The translations under genes were made by a program, and so were the position numbers. Shown in pieces: positions 31,343-36,061 of a stretch of DNA of 36,061 nt. Each line of letters opens with the position of its first letter. Positions within the stretch are counted from its first letter, which is position 1. Under the pieces are notes generated by a model. The model was given only the letters and a program-made list of their open reading frames with translations, searched no databases and was not told where the DNA came from. The stretch spans positions 143,981 to 180,041 of the forward strand of contig JAGXFW010000008.1 in the NCBI GenBank assembly GCA_024637035.1. The letters are read 5' to 3'. Source of the DNA: Actinomycetes bacterium. GTDB taxonomy: Bacteria > Actinomycetota > Thermoleophilia > RBG-16-64-13.

Positions 31343-31718
31343 CGGAGGCGGCTGTCTGACGCGAACGATAGTCCTTGATCGCCTCATGAAGGCCGTCGGC
31401 CGCCAAGTTGGAGCAATGCATCTTGTTGGGCGGCAGCCCACCCAAGCTCTCGGCCACGCTCTTGTTCGAGATCTCGGAGGCGTCGTCCAAGGACTTGCCC
31501 TTGGCCATCTCGGTGACCATGCTCGAGGTGGCGACCGCCGCGCCGCACCCGAGGGTCTGGAACTTGACGTCTTCGATGCGGTCATCCTTCACCTTGATGG
31601 TGATGCGCATCATGTCGCCGCACGTGGGGTTGCCGACTTCGCCGACACCGTCGGCGTCTTCGATGACACCCATGTTGCGTGGGCTCCGGAAATGGTCCAT
31701 CACTGCTTCTGAATACAC
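31335..31718 (-). CDS. iscU: Iron-sulfur cluster scaffold IscU/NifU-N
   Basis: This encodes 127 residues. The start is GTG 31718, chosen because AAGGAGG lies five bases upstream and the protein begins VYSEAVMDHFRSPRN, the normal IscU start. Cluster ligands are C33 (GNPTCGD), C58 (TLGCGAA) and C102 (KMHCSNL), with D35 and H101 nearby. The LPPNKMHC is the usual chaperone-recognition region (LPPxK). It assembles Fe-S clusters with sulfur from the neighbouring desulfurase, upstream on the same strand with a 78-base gap. Its stop sits inside a duplicated 13-base repeat. Confidence 0.9.
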   Translation of the reverse strand: MYSEAVMDHFRSPRNMGVIEDADGVGEVGNPTCGDMMRITIKVKDDRIEDVKFQTLGCGAAVATSSMVTEMAKGKSLDDASEISNKSVAESLGGLPPNKMHCSNLAADGLHEAIKDYRSRQTAASAT

Positions 31719-31796
31719 TGCCGCCTCCTTCCCGCATGGCGCGGGGTGACTCTCGTACTGATCACTCTTCCCGCTCACGCTTCGCCGTATTCGCTT

Positions 31797-32975
31797 CTAC
31801 TGCCTGCTCGTGGGCTTGTTGTACACGGGAGACATGTCCCGTAGCCGCGCCACGACCGGGGGGAAGGCCTCGAGGAAGTAGTCCACATCGGCCTCGGTGT
31901 TCGTGTGCCCGAGCGACAGACGGATGGAGCCGTGAGCTTCCTCCGCGGGTATACCCATTGCCAGCAGCACGTGGCTCGGGTCGAGAGACCCGGTGGTGCA
32001 CGCCGACCCGGAAGACACACCGATGAGGTTCATGTCGAGACACAGGATCATCGCCTCGCCCTCGATGCCCTCCACGCGGAAGTTCAGCATGTTGTCCAGG
32101 CACTCGGTCGGGTGACCGTTGATGGCGATGTCGGGGATGGTTTCGTGCATGCCCTCCCACAGCCTGTTGCGTAGCCCGCGTAGGCGGGGGCCCTCTTCCG
32201 CCATACGGTCGGTGACCAATTCGAGAGCCGCGGCCATGCCGATGATGCCCGGCATGTTGTGGGTGCCCGGCCGACGCCTGCGTTCCTGGGCTCCACCTTG
32301 CATGAGCGGAGTGATCCGCACTCGGTTGCGGATATAGAGGGCGCCGACGCCCTTCGGCCCGTAGAACTTGTGCCCCGCCAACGAGAGCAGGTCCGCGTTC
32401 ATCGCGGCCACGTCGAGGGGGAGTTTGCCCGCGCTCTGCACGGCGTCGGTGTGGAAGATCGCACCGGCTTCCCGTACGATCGCCCCGATCTCCGCGATGG
32501 GCTGGATGGTGCCGACCTCGTTGTTCGAATGCATGATGGAGACGAGGACCGTGTCGGGCCGGATCGCTTTGCGGACGTCTTCGGGGTCGATCATCCCGGT
32601 GTTGTCGACCGGCACGCGCGTCACCTCGAAGCCGCGCTTCTCGAGGAATTCGAGCGGCTCCAGCACAGCGTGGTGCTCGATGGTGCTGGTGATCAGGTGC
32701 CGCCCTTTGTTCTGCTGCGCGTCGGCTGCGCCCTTGACCGCCCAATTGTCGGATTCGGTGCCACCGCTGGTGAAGTGGATCTCGTTCGGCTGGGCGCCGA
32801 TCCTCTCGGCGATGCTCGCGCGGGCCCTCTCCAGGGCACCGGCCGCTATGAGGCCGGCCGTGTACATGGTCGACGGGTTCCCGTAGCTGTCTTTCAGCCA
32901 CGGCTCCATCGCCTGGAAGACCACCGGGTCGACCGGGGTGGTGGCGGCGTGATCCATATAGATCGGTCTGTCCAT
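31797..32975 (-). CDS. iscS: Cysteine desulfurase (IscS/NifS class)
   Basis: This encodes 392 residues from ATG 32975 (MDRPIYMDHAATTPV), the usual start of this family; a longer frame upstream has no family match. PLP is held by K203 (LSLAGHKFYGPKG), with H101 near ITSTIEHHAV and D177 (FHTDAVQS). The active-site Cys is C326 in GVSSGSACTTGSLDPSHV, on the flexible loop typical of the NifS/IscS (class I) type. It converts cysteine to alanine and gives sulfur to IscU. It is divergent from the cytochrome operon, whose Rieske protein needs such clusters. Confidence 0.92.
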   Translation of the reverse strand: MDRPIYMDHAATTPVDPVVFQAMEPWLKDSYGNPSTMYTAGLIAAGALERARASIAERIGAQPNEIHFTSGGTESDNWAVKGAADAQQNKGRHLITSTIEHHAVLEPLEFLEKRGFEVTRVPVDNTGMIDPEDVRKAIRPDTVLVSIMHSNNEVGTIQPIAEIGAIVREAGAIFHTDAVQSAGKLPLDVAAMNADLLSLAGHKFYGPKGVGALYIRNRVRITPLMQGGAQERRRRPGTHNMPGIIGMAAALELVTDRMAEEGPRLRGLRNRLWEGMHETIPDIAINGHPTECLDNMLNFRVEGIEGEAMILCLDMNLIGVSSGSACTTGSLDPSHVLLAMGIPAEEAHGSIRLSLGHTNTEADVDYFLEAFPPVVARLRDMSPVYNKPTSRQ

Positions 32976-33031
32976 CGAGAAAGTGCCTTTCTTGCTGACG
33001 CGGTGACCAATAGTAGCATCGCATGCTCTCG

Positions 33032-33061
33032 TTGCCTCGGGCGGGAGCGATGTGGTATTTT
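33032..33061 (+). promoter_or_regulatory. Promoter of the cytochrome operon
   Basis: TTGCCT (33032-33037), 18 bases, TATTTT (33056-33061), with TGG directly before the -10 (extended). The start would be near 33068, giving a leader of about 47 bases with a GGGGGGA ribosome site before ATG 33115. Confidence 0.5.
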
Positions 33062-33114
33062 GCCCTCGGTTGTCAACGCGCTTGCTCCAAGCAGTGCGGT
33101 TCGGGGGGATCCGG

Positions 33115-34317
33115 ATGAAGCGAGCGCCGCTCGTCGCGGGCATCGTTCTTATTGTCATCGGTGTGATCGTAGGGCTGGGGCTCGACTACACGTCGAAGCC
33201 GGCCTTCTGCTCGTCGTGCCATCCCATCGCACCATTCGCCGAATCTTGGGTCGGGTCCAGCCACGATGAGGCTGGGGTCACGTGCATCGAGTGCCACTTC
33301 GAGCCCGGGGTCGTGGGCTACATCAAGGGCAAGACGTACTCGGTGATCAAGCTGACCCAGTGGGCCGTGGGCGAGACCGACCGCAAGCCCGAAGCGCACC
33401 GCACCATCTCAAGTGGCGCGTGTCGGCACTGTCACCCCGATCCAAAAGCCACCTTCCTGCCCCACTCCTTCCACACCGAAGAGGCCAACCTGCAGTGCAT
33501 CGAATGCCACAGCGGCGTCGTGCACGGCTCGGAACTGGTGGGTGCGGAGAAGCCGCAGGCCGCCGCCGACCCCGCCTTCTGTAGCGCGTGTCACACCGGC
33601 GACTTCGCCCCCATCCTCTTCGCGGCTATCGAGCCGGTGGGTCGGGAACACCCCGGCGCGCCCAAGGTAGACGTGAACGTGTGGCGCAACGTCCATTGGC
33701 GTGCCGCCGACGGGCCTTCGGTCATCGACGGCGTGTCGTACGACAAGATCGAGCGGGAGACCTGCCTGGCCTGCCACGACGAGCCCGCTGTCGCGAAGGG
33801 CTGCAAGAGCTGCCACTTCGCCCGCGTGCCGGAGTTCCGCCTCTCGTCGGCGGCCGAGACGGCCAGCGGGTTCCCGGTGGGCATCTTCGCCGTGTTGTTC
33901 GCACTCCTCATGCTCACCGCCTTCCTGAGCTCGGAGGTGAGGGCGCGCATCTTCACCTCGCGCTGGATGCAGGCCTTCGCGGGGTTGATCTGCCTCTCCG
34001 ATGTCGTTGTGGTGTACTTCATCATCCGGGACACCTTGGTCCGGGAGACCGGCTCCCAAGAGATCGGCGCGACGACGGTGTGGATCACCTATCTGTTCCT
34101 GAGCGTGGCCATCGTCATGCTCGTGTTGTACGAGTCGATCATCAGGCCCGGGCGCCAGCGCTTCGTGCTGCTGCCGCAGACCGATGAGGAGGAGATCTTC
34201 GTGCCCGACCACAACGTGTGGTTGAAACACCCCGATGCGACCACGTCGGTCGACCACGACGAGGAAGACCCCACGTACCGCTACGGCGCCCTCCCCACCC
34301 CCGAGGACCGCCCATGA
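33115..34317 (+). CDS. Seven-haem membrane cytochrome c (NapC/NirT-like) with C-terminal membrane domain
   Basis: This encodes 400 residues from ATG 33115. Residues 7-23 form an N-terminal membrane anchor. Seven CxxCH haem sites follow: 32-36 (CSSCH), 57-61 (CIECH), 103-107 (CRHCH), 128-132 (CIECH), 156-160 (CSACH), 217-221 (CLACH) and 230-234 (CKSCH). Three more membrane helices are at about 253-272, 285-305 and 322-343. The tail (about 350-400) is acidic and cytoplasmic. NapC/NirT proteins have four or five haems and one helix, so this is a larger, fused form. It probably passes electrons from the Rieske/cytochrome b unit to a periplasmic acceptor. The stop overlaps the Rieske start (ATGA). 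Confidence 0.88.
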   Translation: MKRAPLVAGIVLIVIGVIVGLGLDYTSKPAFCSSCHPIAPFAESWVGSSHDEAGVTCIECHFEPGVVGYIKGKTYSVIKLTQWAVGETDRKPEAHRTISSGACRHCHPDPKATFLPHSFHTEEANLQCIECHSGVVHGSELVGAEKPQAAADPAFCSACHTGDFAPILFAAIEPVGREHPGAPKVDVNVWRNVHWRAADGPSVIDGVSYDKIERETCLACHDEPAVAKGCKSCHFARVPEFRLSSAAETASGFPVGIFAVLFALLMLTAFLSSEVRARIFTSRWMQAFAGLICLSDVVVVYFIIRDTLVRETGSQEIGATTVWITYLFLSVAIVMLVLYESIIRPGRQRFVLLPQTDEEEIFVPDHNVWLKHPDATTSVDHDEEDPTYRYGALPTPEDRP

Positions 34318-34790
34318 GTGACCCCGTCTCCACCACACTCTCCGACGCCTCCGCCGAGAGCCTCTCCCGCCGGAGCTTCCTCACCTACCTCCTCGGCCTG
34401 GCCGGAGCCCTGGGCGCCGCCGGCCTGCTCTTCCCCATCGCTCGCTACGCCTACCCGGTGAAGCGTGTGGAGGTGCAGCCCAAGGTACGGGTGGCCGCAG
34501 CCTCCGCCCTCACCCCGCTCGGGGAAGCCGTGGTCTTCGACTACCAAGATGCCTCCGCCGTCCTCATCCTCCTGGAAGACTCCACTCCGAAGGCCTTCTA
34601 CCTCGCCTGCACCCACTTCGGCTGCCTGGTGAAGTGGCGCCCCGAGGAGAAGGACTTCTACTGCCCGTGCCACGCCGGCATCTTCGCCCCGGACGGCACC
34701 GTGGTCTCCGGCCCTCCGCCCTCCCCTCTGGTGGAGCTGAAGGTCGTGGTCGAAGGCGACGACCTCTTCGTGGAAGGGACGGTGGGGTAG
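34314..34790 (+). CDS. Rieske [2Fe-2S] protein
   Basis: This encodes 158 residues. A twin-arginine-like signal/anchor is at about 19-40 (SRRSFLTYLLGLAGALGAAG). The cluster ligands are C99 and H101 (CTHFGC) and C117 and H120 (CPCH), with C104 and C119 forming the usual disulfide. The short insertion between the two loops and the GxxPSPL region (SGPPPSPLVEL) fit b6f/bc1-type Rieske proteins. It sits between the multihaem cytochrome and cytochrome b6 in one operon with overlapping or closely spaced genes, so it is a subunit of the same quinol-oxidising complex. Confidence 0.93.
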   Translation: MSDPVSTTLSDASAESLSRRSFLTYLLGLAGALGAAGLLFPIARYAYPVKRVEVQPKVRVAAASALTPLGEAVVFDYQDASAVLILLEDSTPKAFYLACTHFGCLVKWRPEEKDFYCPCHAGIFAPDGTVVSGPPPSPLVELKVVVEGDDLFVEGTVG

Positions 34791-34794
34791 AGCC

Positions 34795-35451
34795 ATGGAT
34801 ATCGCCGCCAAGGCCTTCCGCTACCTCGACCGCCGCTACCGCCTGCGCGAGCCCTTGGAATACCAGCTGAACAAGCGCATCCCCGCGCATCTGAACTGGA
34901 CCAACTGCTTCGGGGGCATCACCTTCGTCTGCTTCTCGGTGCAGGCCCTCACCGGCATCCTCCTCGCCTTCTACTACAAGCCCACCCTCCCCGAGGCCTA
35001 CCAGAGCGTGCTGCGCATCATGGAACAGGTGCCTTTTGGCGCCTTCGTCCGCGGTCTGCACGCCTGGACCGCCAACGTCATGATCTTCATGGCCACGCTG
35101 CACATGCTGAAGGTCTTCTTCATCTCGGCCTATCGCCCCCCCCGGGAGTTCACCTGGGTCTCGGGGGTCTTCCTCTTCTTCGTCACCGTCACCTTCGGGT
35201 TCTCCGGGTATCTGCTCCCCATGAACCAGCTCTCCTACTGGGCCACCACCGTGGGCACCCAGATCGCCGGGGCCATGCCCCTGGTCGGCTCCTACGCCCA
35301 GCTCTTCCTCCTCGGTGGAGCCAAGATCGGTGGGGAGACCTTGACCCGCTTCTATGCCCTGCACGTACTCGTGCTACCCGCCGTCATCATCGTGCTCCTG
35401 GCCGCCCACTTCTCCATGATCCGCCGCCAGGGGATCTCCGAGCCGCTCTAG
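34795..35451 (+). CDS. petB: Cytochrome b6-type subunit with haem c_n cysteine
   Basis: This encodes 218 residues with four membrane helices. Haem b ligands are H89 and H103 (13 residues between) and H190 and H205 (14 between), the b6-type spacing. C38 in LNWTNCFGGITF aligns with the cysteine that binds the extra haem c_n in cytochrome b6. Family motifs include RFYALHVLVLP and MIRRQGISEPL, almost the ending of PetB. It lies 4 bases after the Rieske gene and 27 before the subunit IV gene. Split b6 plus subunit IV is the b6f/b6c form rather than bc1. Confidence 0.92.
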   Translation: MDIAAKAFRYLDRRYRLREPLEYQLNKRIPAHLNWTNCFGGITFVCFSVQALTGILLAFYYKPTLPEAYQSVLRIMEQVPFGAFVRGLHAWTANVMIFMATLHMLKVFFISAYRPPREFTWVSGVFLFFVTVTFGFSGYLLPMNQLSYWATTVGTQIAGAMPLVGSYAQLFLLGGAKIGGETLTRFYALHVLVLPAVIIVLLAAHFSMIRRQGISEPL

Positions 35452-35478
35452 GAGAGGGGAGGAGACGAGGACACCATC

Positions 35479-36054
35479 ATGAGTGATACCAGCGACCACA
35501 CCCACACGCACCCCGAGTACGACGCCCCGGCCGTCCCCAGCCCGGCCGCCCTGAGCGCGGCTGGAGCCGCCACGGTCGCAGCCGGAGCAGGAGGCGCCCC
35601 CGGACCCGGAGCAGGACCCGGAGCAGGAGTCACCGCCCGCAGCACCACCTACCCCACCACCCCCGGCTACCGGGAAGAGGAGATGGAACTCTTCTTCCCC
35701 CACGAGGTGGTCAAGTTCGGCATCATCATCGCCATCGTCTCCGCGGGGCTCACCTTCCTCGCCACCATGGTGCCCATGCCGGTGGGCGAACCCGCCGACC
35801 CGCTTCGCACCCCGGCCGGCATCGAGCCCGAGTGGTACTTCCTCGCCGTCTACCAGCTCCTGAAATACGTGCCCCGCTGGCTGGGGGTGGGCTTCAGCTT
35901 CATCCTCTTCCCCGCCATGCTGATCACCGTGCCCTTCTTCTGGGGTCGCATCACCCGCTACCGCTGGGGTCGCGCCATCCTGAACACCGTCGTGGGTCTT
36001 GGAGCAATCGCCGCCCTCACCCTCACCCTTCTTGGGTTCTTGGGGTTCGAGTGA
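35479..36054 (+). CDS. petD: Cytochrome b subunit IV-like protein
   Basis: This encodes 191 residues. The first 65 residues are low complexity, with His-rich HTHTHPEY and a long Ala/Gly/Pro stretch (AGAGGAPGPGAGPGAG), unlike PetD of chloroplasts. Three membrane helices follow at about 77-96, 136-156 and 168-190. The quinol-site motif PEWYF is present in IEPEWYFLAVYQLLKYVP. It would complete the cytochrome b6-like core. The stop overlaps the next ATG by one base, so the operon continues past the window. Confidence 0.88.
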   Translation: MSDTSDHTHTHPEYDAPAVPSPAALSAAGAATVAAGAGGAPGPGAGPGAGVTARSTTYPTTPGYREEEMELFFPHEVVKFGIIIAIVSAGLTFLATMVPMPVGEPADPLRTPAGIEPEWYFLAVYQLLKYVPRWLGVGFSFILFPAMLITVPFFWGRITRYRWGRAILNTVVGLGAIAALTLTLLGFLGFE

Positions 36055-36061
36055 TGGGGCG
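36054..36061 (+). CDS. Start of a further operon gene, cut by window edge
   Basis: An ATG at 36054 overlaps the stop of the subunit IV gene (TGATG), and only 8 bases remain (Met-Gly). The close overlap suggests another subunit or electron carrier gene of the same operon. Nothing can be said of its product. Confidence 0.35.

Overview
The window is high-GC DNA that reads as a chromosome segment of a Gram-positive actinobacterium (Actinomycetota). The main evidence is an MtrA-MtrB-LpqB-like operon, GTG starts including a probable leaderless one, and GC-rich codon use. A B12-dependent ribonucleotide reductase, a multihaem cytochrome c and a cytochrome b6-type complex suggest a deep-branching, possibly anaerobic or facultative respiring lineage. 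The genus cannot be told from the sequence alone.

Positions 1 to about 11.4 kb are the late region of a tailed prophage, all on the + strand and tightly packed with overlapping stop/start codons. It holds the end of a glycosyltransferase-like gene, tail-tip and baseplate-like proteins, a large adhesin-like protein, a double polyglycine fibre protein, an 865-residue Trp/Gly-rich protein and several small proteins (one with a Cys-rich motif, one DUF5662). A lysis cassette follows: a zinc amidase endolysin with a second in-frame start, a coiled-coil/one-helix protein and a holin. A tRNA gene with anticodon CAT and initiator hallmarks lies 10 bases after the holin. No head genes, terminase or integrase are inside the window.

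Positions 11.5 to 12.8 kb are a boundary zone. It contains a coupled two-gene cassette (a 75-residue protein plus a DUF2335 membrane protein), a perfect palindrome, and a decayed ssb gene whose two halves lie in different frames. A strong two-part hairpin follows, and then a 973-residue MalT/LuxR-type ATPase regulator. A consensus promoter behind that regulator fires antisense to its 3' end.

Positions 15.9 to 24.7 kb carry host functions. On the - strand are an LpqB-like GerMN/Gmad2 lipoprotein, its sensor kinase and response regulator, and a 37-residue membrane peptide. On the + strand are nrdR-nrdJ behind tandem NrdR boxes, then a small protein, a membrane protein and a zinc-ribbon protein.

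Positions 24.8 to 31.2 kb hold a DUF3160 protein with a Ca-binding-repeat partner (- strand), then an ammonium transporter and a PucR-family regulator (+ strand).

Positions 31.3 to 36.06 kb hold iscU and iscS (- strand), divergent from an electron-transfer operon. That operon encodes a seven-haem membrane cytochrome c, a Rieske protein, a cytochrome b6-type subunit with the haem c_n cysteine, and a subunit-IV-like protein. The Fe-S assembly genes could supply the Rieske cluster, and together these form a quinol-oxidising module.
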